From the NCBI GenBank assembly GCA_965644295.1, contig CBFFRP010000034.1, positions 1 through 64,000 of the forward strand: DNA of 64,000 nucleotides. Direction: 5' to 3'. The position numbers and the translations under genes are program-made. Position 1 is the stretch's first letter; each line of letters opens with the position of its first letter. Origin of the DNA: Paraphysomonas bandaiensis. Taxonomy: Eukaryota > Chrysophyceae. Below the pieces are notes generated by a model, which had not been told where the DNA came from, did not search any database, and saw only the letters and a list, made by a program, of their open reading frames with translations. Shown here in pieces: positions 1-11,755 of this stretch.

Positions 1-1431
1 AAACCGTAAGTGTCTTACAACCCATTTTGACAACTGAATCTGAAAGTAATCAACCACCATCATCCATGTATTTGTGCACCAAACTCTACTTTGACATATC
101 TTATTTTGTACAATAATTGTAATTCATCCTCTCGATTTTAGAACGAAACAATATTTGATTAATGAAAATATCACCGGACCAATCAATAACCACCCCAATC
201 AAAACATCATTCATCTCATTCTGAATATATACGAACATAGTGCACTGGTCTTATATTTCAGTAACCATACGTAACGATTTCCCTCAGATACAACATTATA
301 ATATTGTAAACAATAGAATGATCCACTCAACGCAATCTCATTGAAAAGAATCCAACAATAGAAATATCAACTGGAATAACAACAAGCTCGCAAAGTAATA
401 ACTCCCATTTTTAGTCTCGAAGTTAACCATCACTAGCATATATAATTCTTTCGCATGCAATAGTATTATCAACACCATACCTCCAAATATCATTGACACT
501 TAACCATCGATCTCATACCCGATGCATAATACAGTCGAACAATTGAAAAATACCAGCGACAAAGTTTTCAAAATTTCATTGACATGTTGTATCACTGAAC
601 CATATTCACTTCAACGTAACAGAAACTTCAATTTCGAACAACTTTCATTCAACAACTAACCATGAATTTAGACAAGTTAATTCGTTGCATTTATGGATAC
701 CATATATTCAAATTCAATCCCATTGCAGATCCAAAAAAAAAAAACTGAGTAACCATTTTATAACCATCAACAAGACAATGAATATCTCAAACTCCTTCCT
801 GTGTCCATTCATTCTCTTTAATACAAAATGCAAAGCACACTGAAAACATATTGCTCCAAATATACTTTCCTCATACTGAAATTACAACATCAAAATTTAC
901 ATTCTGTTCACATAGAGGCAATCGCGTTCATTAAAAAACTGTTTACTTCCTCTGAAATTATACTTTCGTATATGAATCATATAGTATTGCAAAACTTATC
1001 CAAACCATACATGACCCTTGCAAAACTATAACAATAATTGCTTGCCATTGATGTTGAAACCATACCATTGATATTGAACAACTCTTTGCAGACTTTTTAC
1101 CAATCTCAGACAATACTGTCATTCATTGAAACTTGATAAATTCACTGAAACCCATTCTTATACATTGAACTTAAAACCGAATTATTCTCTCGTAGTAGTC
1201 AGTATCACACAGGACTATTGAGCATAATCTTAACTAGACATTATTGAATATGGATCACACTTCTCAAAAACTCAGAACTCTCATATTGTAACTCCTATCA
1301 CAACGGTAAGGCTCACAACAACCTCAATCCATTCCGAAATAAAATGAATAAAACCATGATAAATATTGCATCATCATAAATAATAAGATGAACTTTGAAA
1401 CAAAAGACACTTGCTGTATTTGGAATTGAAC

Positions 1432-2070
1432 TTACTGAATCAATGGCGGCCCTGGCCCATGCTCCGCAATAAACACAAGATTTGAAAGCAATAAACTCAA
1501 ACTCTTGTTCAACGTAAGAAACTGAAAAACGTAACAAGCTGCATCTTGCTTTATCAGCATAAACAAGGAATATTCAAACACCGAATAATTGAACACTGAA
1601 AAAGGTACGACTGACATGCGCTCGATTACATCTGTAGCATCATTGGCAGTAGTCTCTTTTCCAAAGGAATTTGGAATTACCATTTCAGGATCAATGGCAA
1701 CATGCTGCATAACAACTTGAGAATTATCAACAAAAATCTCAGCCTCGAATGACTCTGACTGAACGTCCTGCTGCTCAACAAATTCCAACATATCATTGAC
1801 AACATTCTGCACAATACAGTTCTCATCGGTTCTGTTCTGAAGTAGATCTGAATTAGCTGGAATCGCTCGTCTTGAGGAACGTCGAGACTCCAACTGCTGC
1901 AATCTTTGTTCGAACATTTCGAAATGAAGATCGATGGACTCAAAACGCTTGTTCAGCTGCTCTTGTTGTTCAGCAAACCGCTGCTTTTGTTGAGCAAACT
2001 GTTCATTTTGTTCAGCAAACCGCTGCTGAAGGAACTCCATAATCTTTGAAACCTCTTCTTCCGAACTCAT
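1432..2070 (-). CDS. Coiled-coil ORF1 of the Ty3-like element (Gag-position)
   Basis: The ORF begins at the first in-frame ATG, 64 bp inside the LTR. The protein (about 212 aa) starts with an acidic stretch, then a Gln/Glu-rich heptad-like region with three near-repeats of the RFAEQ type, which should form a coiled coil (about residues 8-60). After this come an acidic middle and a hydrophobic C-terminal third. No zinc knuckle, protease or capsid motif is recognisable. The position directly after the 5' LTR is that of Gag, but the function is not demonstrated. It differs from the copy at 31478-32116 by about three amino acids, so the ORF looks maintained. The stop codon overlaps a perfect splice-donor consensus (CAGTAAGT). 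Confidence 0.6.
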   Translation of the reverse strand: MSSEEEVSKIMEFLQQRFAEQNEQFAQQKQRFAEQQEQLNKRFESIDLHFEMFEQRLQQLESRRSSRRAIPANSDLLQNRTDENCIVQNVVNDMLEFVEQQDVQSESFEAEIFVDNSQVVMQHVAIDPEMVIPNSFGKETTANDATDVIERMSVVPFSVFNYSVFEYSLFMLIKQDAACYVFQFLTLNKSLSLLLSNLVFIAEHGPGPPLIQ

Positions 2071-2127
2071 AGTCGACAATAATATAAATAAACAATGTTT
2101 CTTTCTATCCGACTAAAGTATTAATAC

Positions 2128-2515
2128 TGTAATCTTTCTGATGAGAAAGACCGTGTTTACAACGTTTTATATGAATTTAAAGTGCTTCCCAAACCGAGAA
2201 TACACTGTCCAGAACACCAAACCGGTGAAACTGCCTCCTAACACAAGCAAACCGCGAGTATAGAATGAATTAAATTACGTTAAAACGTGTAAAGAAAAAA
2301 GTGAAATCATACAACACTCTATCTTGCTGTGAATCATCTACAGTTTACAGTATCATACTTGTACATATACGGGACTTATATCCCTTCAAGAATACAGTAA
2401 CCGCAATGTATACTAAATAAACTGAAAATGAAAGTACAACAGCATGCTACCTAGAGTACCGCAGTATAACACCGTATAACTCCACGTATAACAGTAACTA
2501 CAGGTATGCGTGACA
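2128..2515 (-). repeat. 5' LTR of the left Ty3-like element (388 bp)
   Basis: Read on the minus strand it starts TGTCACGCATACC and ends AGATTACA, the same ends as the two 389-bp LTRs at 31032 and 36220. It is one base shorter because of a length change in a T/C run near 2293. It is followed in element orientation by the palindrome GTATTAATAC. The first 65 bp continue the Copia reading frame and supply a stop at 2451-2453. Confidence 0.9.
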
Positions 2516-4940
2516 CAGGAAGATATACATGGTATCCTACCTTCTCATCAGAGTAACCCATTAAATATCCAACTAGAGCCTTATCCTCCCAATCCTTTCG
2601 TCGATCCGCCTTCGGTGAAAGAACATAAGTTCGACACCCCCATACCCTAAGATATCTCAAATTTGGAGGCTCACCCGTTAGAAACTCTATAGGAGACATA
2701 TACCCTTTATCTGTTTTCGTTGGCAATCGAATCAAAATATATCTGGCTGCCATGTATGCATCCAGCCAAAATTGCGGTGGCAGTCCAGATTGGATTAGCA
2801 TTGCAAGAGTCATCTCTCCAGCAGTTCTGAACTTCCTCTCCTCTATGGCATTCATTTCTGGAGAGTCTGTTGAGCTCCACGTATGTTGATAGCACCCCTG
2901 TGTCCTAAGATACTGACGCAGCTCTTCACTGATTAACTCTCTTGCACCATCTGCATGATAGTGCTCCATCTTGAGCTTGTACCTTCTAACATCTCCTCTA
3001 AATAGCTCTTTGAAGACTTCTAAGACCGCTTCCCCAGTTCTGTGGACTAAACCCGTCGCCCAGAACATTTTGCTGGCATGATGCGTTATCTTTAACACAT
3101 ACCTCTCACCTCCTCTAGCAGGACAATTTAAGTACACAGCAATATCTGCTGAAAAATTCGGTCTAACGGAATTCTCGTCCTTCGTTCGGAAGCTGACTCG
3201 GGTTATTTTAGACCTGGCACACACATCACACAAACACTGATTTTTGTGTACCTTGGCTGTGAGGTGTTTCCGTTTCAACCCTGTACCCATGATGAGCATC
3301 CTCTTATGTGCCTCTACTAAAGCATGTTTGTTGAAGTGACCCGCTCTCCGATGCAGCAACTCCAGCTCGTCCTCACCAGTCCTATCGCTAAGATTTACTT
3401 CACAATTACTCGGTGTAGACACATCTGGAAGCTCCAACAGCTGCTGAGTTGGAACTGCAGTCATTCCATTCTTCATGGGTCCCTCCAGTACCAGCTCACC
3501 GGTATTACAGTCATAAATTTGGATCCCATACCACACCGTGAATCGATAGCCCATTTCGTTCAGCTTACGTCCGGAGCACAGGCATCGATTGATCTGATCT
3601 GAAATTTCAATGTCTCTCCATGCTCCACGGGAACCCACACTTGTAATATGAATCTCTGATCCCTTCTTAGAGCCGTTTATCACCTTTGATGTATTCATAT
3701 GAGTGTCAAGCATGGTCACATCATTCATCAAGAACATTGATGATGAACAGCAGGTGTCAATATATGTATAATGCATGTCATCATTTACACTACATATATT
3801 CGTTTCATGTATATTGCATGACAATTTCATAACATCCTCGATCATATTTGCTTCATCTTCATCAGAGAAATCTGCTGGTTCTCCACGCCGTATATTCTCT
3901 ACTGTCAGCAGCCTTTTGTCCGGCTTCCTACCATGATTCTTCCCTTTCTCTCCTCTTCTAGAATGCTTTTTCTTCGTCGTTGGACAATCAGCAGCAAGAT
4001 GTTCCAGAGACTTGCAATTTCTGCATCCCGTGTATTCAGCACTTCCAGGACGCTGCCCTGATATCTCTCCATCCTTCTTCCTCTGCTTCCTCCTGCACTG
4101 TTCAGTTGAATGGCTATGAGGAATTCCTTCTTTCCTGCAATATCTACAGTTGCCCTTCTTACGCTTATCCCGTTCCGTTCGAGACCGTTTGCTCTTTTCA
4201 ATGAAATTCAGCTCCTCCACCTTCTTGCGTTTCCGCTCTAACGCAATCCTTCCAGGAATGGTATCATCATACCGTTCTATCTTCCTTGATAATGTTGCAT
4301 AATCAACATCATCAGGCATCAAATACAAAGCAACATTCAGAGGAGCATATTCTTCATTCAACAGACCTTCTCGTAACCGTGTTATTTTTGAGAGCTCCGA
4401 TATGTCCTGCTGCTGCTCCTGTAGCTCTTTCAGCAGTATTTCAAACCGTATTATATAGTCCTTCGCAGTCTCCTCCGGACGCATACGGAAAGAGCCATAC
4501 TGAGTCAACAGCTCGCTGATCTTGTTTTGCTTCCCTCCAGCAAAGCACTTCTTCAACTCATCAATCATAATATGCGCCTTAAACCTGTTGCTTCCTCTTC
4601 CATCAGCCTTGAACCCTTTATGTAAAAGATGGAATTTCTGAAGCGCCTTCGAAGATGATTGCACTGCCTCTCTACAGTACGAATACGCTATGGCATTCGC
4701 CTTCCAGTACTTCTTCACAGCCTGTCTGTAAGACTTCTCCTCCATTAACGTGAGTGGCTGTTCCCCGAAGTCGCTCTCCTTCGGTGGTGGCTCCACCGCT
4801 ACTTCACTTTGCTCTTTCCTCATGAGGAACGTTTCGAAGTCTTCAATCCATTGTTCAACATTGCTCTCATTAAACTGTGGCACTACTCCTCTATCCTCCT
4901 TCTCTCCTCCTCGCTCGCTACCATGTTGAGAAACGCTCAT
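2451..4940 (-). pseudogene. Copia-type gag-pol, 3' truncated by LTR insertion
   Basis: An 829-residue reading frame with the Ty1/Copia domain order. It has a Gag core (about 65-230, UBN2-like), two CCHC zinc knuckles (C265-C281 with atypical spacing, and the classic CX2CX4HX4C at C306-C319) and an aspartic-protease motif around D395. There the usual D-S/T-G triad reads DTC. A pre-integrase HHCC finger follows (H530, H535, C571, C574), then an integrase core with D599, D664 and E700/E701. Reverse transcriptase and RNase H, which follow integrase in Copia, are absent because the frame enters the Ty3-like LTR after about residue 809. The last 20 residues are LTR-encoded. The missing half is predicted left of the window beyond the inserted element. 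Upstream of the ATG I see no certain primer-binding site. Confidence 0.88.
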
Positions 4941-5595
4941 TTTACACTAGATCACAGAGAGAATTTGTCGTAAGACTAGATAGATTTATTAGTATCGTTT
5001 ACACGAAGTTGTGATAACCAACACTAACTCATTATAATCCCTGCATAATATCCTACATATGCGAACCTCTCGTTACTGAACATATCTTGAAAGGTCAACC
5101 TATTTCAGTTTCTCAATATCATCACAGCATTTGTACATCACTATATTTCACTGTATTCTCGTACATTGTCTTCAAGTGACATACTGAATATACTAGAATA
5201 AGATCCATATTCTAATAATCCTACCAAATACCCTTCCCGTATATGATACATGGAGAATGTCGTGTGAATTTGATAGTGAATAAACCCGATCGATTTCTAT
5301 AGTATTATCATATATACTCAATTTAGGAAGCTACTACATAGTACCTATGATCAGTACGCTACATATAATTAAGCCACCCAATGAATTGCAATTGATTGGC
5401 AACATTTACCAACAATAAAAACTGAAATTATCGCCTTTAAAACCAATTAATTGTTACGCAAGCCTGAGTGATTGAAGATTCGGGTGACAATATGTGACTC
5501 AATCGTATAATTTATATATTATGTCTTAAATATCACAAACGCTGATGGGTACTTGCAACAGCACAGTGATCAATCACATTCTACACATGCAACTA
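4941..5595 (-). other. Copia leader / hAT terminus, no gene
   Basis: There is no coding sequence of note. The part next to 4940 should be the Copia leader and perhaps its LTR, but I could not define LTR ends. At 5449-5466 the sequence ends in a hAT-type terminal repeat (inward it reads CAGGCTTGCGTAACAATT) shared with the elements at 27481 and 61867. The Copia element may therefore lie in or beside an older hAT copy. Confidence 0.45.
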
Positions 5596-8500
5596 CTACT
5601 TCTTCTTCTTACTTTTGGAATCCTCAGTTTGATGTTTCATGCGGTGAAATAACTTGCTTTCTTGCCGTCTAACATATGACTGGCGCGCAATCTCATCCTT
5701 CACCCTGATATTTATGTCATTATAAGAAAATAAGCTAGTACCATTACAGGTCATCATACGTACCACTCAGGCATGGACGGTACAACCATCGAAACCGCTG
5801 CAGCGAAAATGAACAAAAGATGCTCTATACAGAAGACGCTACCCCATACAAATCGACCCATCCCCGCAGCCATGATGTGTTGACGGTCCCCGTCAGAAAA
5901 AGCCTCAGGTGCTACTACGAATAATTGTGGTAACAACTGCATCATCTGTATACATTATTAAGACGACGACACGAAACAAATGTTTCAATATCAAAGATAA
6001 ATGTCACAAAACATTCTGTAAAGCAATATGCCATGTCAAAAGGCTATTATATGCAATACGAAATATACCTGCTCAGTGGTAAACGCGAATATAAACGTGT
6101 TAGTAACGACTGCAAGCCAGGATAACGCAACCAGAACCGAAGCCCAAGTTCCAATGTCAGAGACCTGGCACGTATACGTTTAGTTAATCACAAGTATAAG
6201 TCTCACGCTAAATCACTCGCTTATACGAATATGATATGTTGGTGATAATTCAGCAATATTTGCAATCAAAATTTTAAATGCATCACCTGCGCCGGAAGAG
6301 GGCGGCGACACACCCAAAACAACTTGAATATATCTGCCACGTAAACATTTTAACAATATTTATATTATGTGTGTCGTATCATAGAGTACCCGAGCGGATT
6401 TCAATTATCAGACACACGATCGTCAAGGCAGATGCCAGTGGGAACGCCGTGGCAAATAGAATAATATATCTGCGTACAGGACACGAAGGCATAAAAAGTG
6501 GCATCATGTGCTTGTGCAACACCTCACCCAAACGCAATAACCTATCAAGTGCTATTAGGTTGACTATACTAAAATGTACATGAAATCAATACCATTTCTA
6601 GATAGTCATCAAATGCCTCATATTCATCAAGAATATACTCTTTGGAAAGAGATACGTCCGACTTGCTCATAATCTTCGATTTAGTATCAGATGGCGATAT
6701 CTTCCTATCAAAACAGTAAACCCATATCAACCATACAACGTGTTATAAAAATACACAACGTGTTCTTAAAACAAAGAAGCACAAGTTACCTGTCTTCCTG
6801 AGAAGCGAAACTGCGACTCTCATATTTGTTGACAAGCCAAGGCAGCACACTTTCCGTCAACAATCGTCTTACAGAGTCAGTTGTGTATCTATACCAGCGT
6901 CATTGTAAACTTCATGTAATTTTCACTACCATAAACCAAACTTACAATCCAAATAGGTCAGTTCGAAGAGCATTGATGTCGCATTTGAAGAATGCTAAGT
7001 AAAACAGTGCAATGTAACAATCGAAGCACTCAAAAAATATTCTCTTAATTATGAGAGAGTTATTGTGATCGTTGTCCGTGCGATGATTCTCTAAAGCTGT
7101 CAGCCATTCGGCAATACTGCGGTAAAGCGTGTTGAGCCCCATAATTACTACTGCGTGCAGAATGACGGGAACCAGTGGTAGAAAGGTTGGAAAGGGGCCA
7201 CCTGCATTTCATAATAGCGTACTCACAACAACTTGTGTGATCAGACATCGTGGGGAATGAATCGCACCTCCTTGGTTGTCAAACCACTGCCCAGGAGCGC
7301 TAAACTGACTCACTGCGGAAAAATGAAGATAGCGTCCGCCCATTGCTTGTGGATGTATATATCCCTGTCGTATAGAAGTCACATATATAACAGAGCATGA
7401 ACAGAGTGGCAGTGATGTGTAACGTACTTGAAGGTTTAAAGAAATAATCATGACCGCAAAAGCTACCCACAGCATCCCCGCAGTCACAACAGCAGAAAGT
7501 ACGTAAAACGGGATCCGCTTATACCAAGGATAATGCTTTATTAACAGCCCAGTCACCTGTACAACATATGCAGCATAGTCAAAAACACAACACCAACTAA
7601 AAATTTCTGTGTCTCGCTCATGAAATATTGCATAAATCCCCATAAGTGTTCTAAAAGCCACGACTCGTAACCCACAGTGTATTCTATGTGAATTCTAAAC
7701 GTGTTTACCTTACTGGTCGTTATTTCTCCCTTGAACTCATATCGCGGTGCATTTCTACCATTTTTTCCAATAGTGCCCCACCGGCAGGAATAGGAGGCAC
7801 ATGTTTGCTTTAGATATTGCACAAAAAGTACAGCCCATGCAATCATAAACATACTAAAGAGTGGAATGATCAGGTTGTTGTCAACTGCAATACAAGATAA
7901 GACCAATACAGTAAGACTATGTATCACGTAATGAGTCCGTCCATTCATCATTAGATCCACATCCAATATCATCAACTTACCGTCTAGCTCAGAGTCAACA
8001 TAATTCCACACAGCAATGACTAGCCCAAAGATCCCAGGTGGTACCAACCACATCGTAAAGTGGTCCATGAAAGCAAAGTACATTGCAACCTCACTGCCAA
8101 AATAGGAATAGATATCCTCAATAACTGTCACATATAGAGCTTAGATATAATTATAGTCGAAATACATACAACTATTCACGTGAGTACAATGCAGTATACT
8201 TATATAATATTTTACATGAATATTTATATATACATCTACCTCTTCCGTCACATGGCCAAGAATATATAGCACGCTTAAAAATTTTATCTCGTAGTTCAGA
8301 GTCATGGGGAGGAAATAAGCATTCAATGATCTCCACCGATTTCGCAGCTTCAATAAGCTCTGACCCCACAGATACCTGCTTATCGCCATCATATTTATCA
8401 AACTCTTCATCCGTTGTTATCTGTATATAAATACACCGTGAATACGTTGTATTCGTATAACATCACTAAGTCTGTTAGCACCTGTTCCATTATACTTAAC

Positions 8501-8784
8501 AGCAGTGTGGCTTTCTCACTATTATGGAAGAAATCTTTTGATCCATAGCCTTTAAAATCATGTGCATTCACAATCTCAAAGTTCTGTAATAAACCTTTGT
8601 TATTAATCTTAATTAAATCCAGTCGTTCAGCCTCTTGTTCGAGTGTTTCGCTTGGGGCGGATATAAGGGACATATGAGGGTGTTGGGGGTCCACTTGTAC
8701 CTCCAAACCATGTTCTTTAAAGGCTTTTAATACATATGCTTGCCCATCTGGTTTTGATTTGGAAAAGATTACAGCGATAGACAT
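5596..8784 (-). CDS. Anoctamin / TMEM16 family membrane protein
   Basis: Predicted calcium-activated scramblase or ion channel of the TMEM16 family, acting in a cell membrane. A 15-exon model with consistent phases gives 2,025 nt (674 aa). Exons run 8784-8482, 8420-8240, 8124-7981, 7884-7709, 7556-7428, 7364-7268, 7201-6946, 6888-6790, 6704-6593, 6541-6528, 6469-6390, 6333-6287, 6164-6069, 5945-5764 and 5704-5596. Family signatures include IYSYFGSEVAMYFAF opening the membrane domain, LTALENHRTDNDHN in the middle, FDDYLEM followed by FGYIILFATAFPLA, and EIRSDIFKL...RRPLP before DIGTW. The C-terminus is Lys-rich. At 674 aa it is short, like anoctamin-10/fungal Ist2-type members, rather than the roughly 900-aa animal ANO1 type. 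It shares a divergent promoter with the gene at 9224. One exon is only 14 nt. Channel versus scramblase cannot be decided here. Confidence 0.9.
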
Positions 8785-8864
8785 AATGCCAGTGATGTAG
8801 ATGGAAATGTGAGAATGATTTGCAGTGCCTTGAGATTATGATACATGTACCGCTGCAGTGCGTG

Positions 8865-9016
8865 TGTATGTATGTATGTATGTATGTATGTATGTATGTA
8901 TGTATGTATGTATGTATGTATGTATGTATGTATGTATGTATGTATGTATGTATGTATGTATGTATGTATGTATGTATGTATGTATGTATTTATGTACGTA
9001 TGTAGGTAGGTAGGTA
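8865..9016. repeat. (TATG)n / (TAGG)n microsatellite
   Basis: About 130 bp of uninterrupted TATG units runs into a few TAGG units. It sits in the divergent spacer between the starts of the anoctamin (8784) and the 7TM gene (9224). Long open frames across it encode only Tyr/Val/Cys/Met or Thr/Tyr/Ile/His repeats and are not genes. Confidence 0.95.
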
Positions 9017-9223
9017 CAGGTGGGTATGCACAGCAGTATGTATGTAGATGGGTAGGTACGTAGGTAGGTAGTAACTCTGTACTTGTGTAGTACAACGTGG
9101 TGGTGCACGTGGTGGTTGTTGCTGCCTTGGCAAATTTCGTAGCACATATATTTTCATCAGGACAAACTTCTACAACAATGAACAAGTATAAGATAATGCA
9201 CCATCCTTAGGATATTCTTTACC

Positions 9224-10336
9224 ATGAGGTCACTGGAAACATCACTGCGGCGCACAAGGACTTTGGATGCAGAAAGATTATCTGAATCGTTTCCAAAAAG
9301 TGATATTACACCATATTTGGACATGTTCAATGCATATCCTCCTCGAAAAGATGATGGGATTATAAAGAAATTATTGTGTTGGCTTATATTTATGTTATTT
9401 ATATCGTTTGCAATATTTGCAGCGTTTTTTACCTTGTATGGTATCGTAGTTGACCATGAACCGTTTTGGGTTACTCTGAATTTGACACTATGGGTTAAAT
9501 GCATTGTTATAAAGTACTTACTGGTACAAATCGACAAAAAAAAGGAAGAGTACTCGAATCGATTTATTTCAATGTGTGAGGAGTCATACCCATCTGCTGT
9601 ACTGTATTTTCGAATGACAACTATAATATATGCCATTGTCATGATCGGGTGGGCCGCTATTCGTTTCGGCTTTTTTCCGGATGTGTATTGGGTTCTATTC
9701 TCAATCGCCATAATAGGAGGAACATTTGCCTACACCTGTTATCTCTCCACAGTAATGTTGTTTTGCATAGCCGATGTATATCTTGTACAGAGCAAGATAA
9801 AAGACCTGACTACACTTCTCAACGACCAATCGCTGACTAAAACTGTATATAAGGCTACCTACGAGTTTGTGAAAGCAAAAGAAAAGGGTGTATTCCGTAT
9901 AAATGAATTGTTAGTTGCATCAGTACTGCTTAACACTGTTGTTCTTGCGATTACTATATTTCGATACGAAGCAATAACCAGTGACGAATCGTTTTTCTAT
10001 GCTGTTTGGTTGGTGCTATACACCATCACTCTCGTGTGGGTCGGTGATCTCTGCTACCTTCTTTTAGCACTTCCAATAATGGGCAGCACGAATGATCTAG
10101 TCAATGATCTTTACACTGCAACTGCTCTTGCTGAGTGGGAACAGGAGAATGAAATAACTAGACTCGATGTTTTGCACATCATGATAGCCAAGCCGATATC
10201 CGTGAAGGTTTTTGGCGTGAATCTCACCACAAATGATGTTTACAAGAGATTGGGTGGGTTCATTGTTGGAGTGCTTTCAATTGCCGCAAAATTTGGAGCC
10301 CTCATTGCAGAAGAATACAGTGATCGGCATTCATAG
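9224..10336 (+). CDS. Seven-helix membrane protein, gustatory-receptor-like (7TMIC) candidate
   Basis: An intronless 370-aa frame starting at the first ATG. Hydrophobic segments lie at about 50-75, 79-103, 128-150, 154-187, 228-247, 256-286 and 341-363, which makes seven. There is no signal peptide, and the N-terminus is basic and hydrophilic. The longest loops lie between helices 4 and 5 (188-227) and 6 and 7 (287-340); both would be cytosolic with an inside N-terminus. That layout is known for insect odorant/gustatory receptors and their protist and plant relatives. The last helix follows a short KVFGVNLTTNDVYKRLGG stretch resembling the pre-TM7 region of gustatory receptors, but the TYhhhhhQF motif is not kept. 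The assignment is by topology and weak motif only. A generic DUF membrane family remains possible. Confidence 0.5.
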   Translation: MRSLETSLRRTRTLDAERLSESFPKSDITPYLDMFNAYPPRKDDGIIKKLLCWLIFMLFISFAIFAAFFTLYGIVVDHEPFWVTLNLTLWVKCIVIKYLLVQIDKKKEEYSNRFISMCEESYPSAVLYFRMTTIIYAIVMIGWAAIRFGFFPDVYWVLFSIAIIGGTFAYTCYLSTVMLFCIADVYLVQSKIKDLTTLLNDQSLTKTVYKATYEFVKAKEKGVFRINELLVASVLLNTVVLAITIFRYEAITSDESFFYAVWLVLYTITLVWVGDLCYLLLALPIMGSTNDLVNDLYTATALAEWEQENEITRLDVLHIMIAKPISVKVFGVNLTTNDVYKRLGGFIVGVLSIAAKFGALIAEEYSDRHS

Positions 10337-11755
10337 TATCTGTTTACCCTGAATCGATATCTGATATTGATTTAGCGAGATATACCTTCTATACTATCTC
10401 GCTGCTAGACCGTCACATAGATTTTACTCAGTTGCGATAATTATATGGTCGTTATACGTACTATTTTTTGTAGTTATAGATTGCGGTGCAGTTCATATTA
10501 AAATGCATAGTAATTTATAATTTATATAGTAGTCTTTCCACATTATAGATCACCGACTGGTGGTCTCCTGTAATTTTACAGGCGCTTCAAGTACACACTA
10601 TACTAGTTTGAAATGTGATTGGATTAAATGGGTACCCCATTCCGAGTGCAGTGCATGGTTGTGGTGATGAAAATAGGAATTGCACATGATCTCTAGAATC
10701 CCGCGGTATCATAGTGTTTTCTAAGCGTAAACCACATGATTAGAATAAACCCTTCGTATTCTGAGAACCGGGACTTATAGTCCCATCGACAATCTCGTGC
10801 CATGTCCCTATAACCCCTATATGGCACTCTGAAGTCCATTTGCCATTAAAGGAAGTCCAGTGTGCTTTTTGTCAACGAAAAGGGGGGCTAAAGACCGTGT
10901 TCTGCATCCGCATGGTTTCTTGTTTTCTACAACTAGTCACCACACATGATTCTTTGTCAAGGGTATTCTTCGTGAACAGTCCACATGGAGGATGGTACTA
11001 CTCTCGGAATGGAAGTGATAGAGATTTATTACTACTATCTCACAACTCCAATCTTTAAAACTGAGTAAAATTTAACTGTATCTTTCAAACGATGCCAAGT
11101 TTACTAAATCAGTGAAAAGAGAGGATACAGTACCAGAGATGATACAGTGTAAAACCAATAGGAATTTCACACAATAAATAAATGAATAAGTCATACTGTG
11201 GTTGCATGTGATAAGATCTATTAGAAACAACGGTCATATGGTGAGCATGTTCATGTCACATCATTGCAGGTTGACCCTGAAGTTTACCAGCATACTCTGT
11301 ATTTTTACCCCACTTCTTGACCTACATGAACATACTTTGATGTGTTGATTCTCCTTAACTTTATCCTCACTGCTGTTGGTCATATGAGTGCACACAAGAA
11401 GCAAGAGTTCATTCAACAGGTATATTATTGGGAGAAACAGAACGGCATAGACGAAATTTCTGAATATTTTCATGTGTCCATTCAAGATTCTCCGAACACA
11501 AAAACTGGATCTTTCTTTCATACAGACCTCATACAAATATCCCTACATACATACACTACTCTATATACATACATTATAATCGTACGTATATATATGTAAG
11601 AAACATGCATCCCATGTGCATGGTGATACAGTACTGTACATTGTACATATATATGTATATCTAAGACATTAACTTGCATTGATCTACTTAACTATAGGAA
11701 TATACATACCATATTACTGATACGAATGTATTAGTTCCCTATAGGATATAATCAA
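10337..11755. other. Intergenic, no supported gene
   Basis: About 1.4 kb between the 7TM gene and the first HECT-gene exon. It holds only short open frames (for example 10840-11058 and 11342-11599) without family resemblance. The sequence becomes TATA- and ACATA-rich towards 11755, where the HECT promoter should lie. I see no RNA gene. Confidence 0.5.

Larger units (their letters stand above)
1..2515 (-). mobile_element. Ty3-like non-autonomous LTR element, 5' part (runs off left edge)
   Basis: This is the same family as the complete element at 31032-36608. On the minus strand it reads LTR (2515-2128), an ORF of about 212 aa (2070-1432), then about 1.4 kb of non-coding sequence down to base 1. 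That stretch is the reverse complement of roughly 32117-33546 with only scattered differences. The 3' half, including the integrase-tail ORF and second LTR, must lie left of the window. The LTR sits inside the Copia gag-pol reading frame, so this insertion is younger than the Copia copy. The base block next to the LTR on the right is CAGG (2516-2519); a matching 4-bp target duplication should lie on the unseen side. Confidence 0.88.

Noticed and set aside
1-1431. Host gene or RNA in the left-edge region
   Set aside because: It is the reverse complement of the interior of the Ty3-like element at 32117-33546.
4990-5030. A tRNA primer-binding site of the Copia element (TGGTTATCACAAC on the minus strand)
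   Set aside because: The preceding bases do not end in CA as an LTR should, and no tRNA match can be shown.
7201-7228. A 25-nt intron in the anoctamin gene (GTGAGTACGC to ATGCAG)
   Set aside because: It breaks the frame; the donor 40 bases upstream (7267) gives phase 1 and an intron of normal length.
8820-9185. Long frames of CMYV or YIHT repeats here and at 57745-58377
   Set aside because: They are translations of tetranucleotide microsatellites; any frame through a 4-bp repeat without stops stays open.
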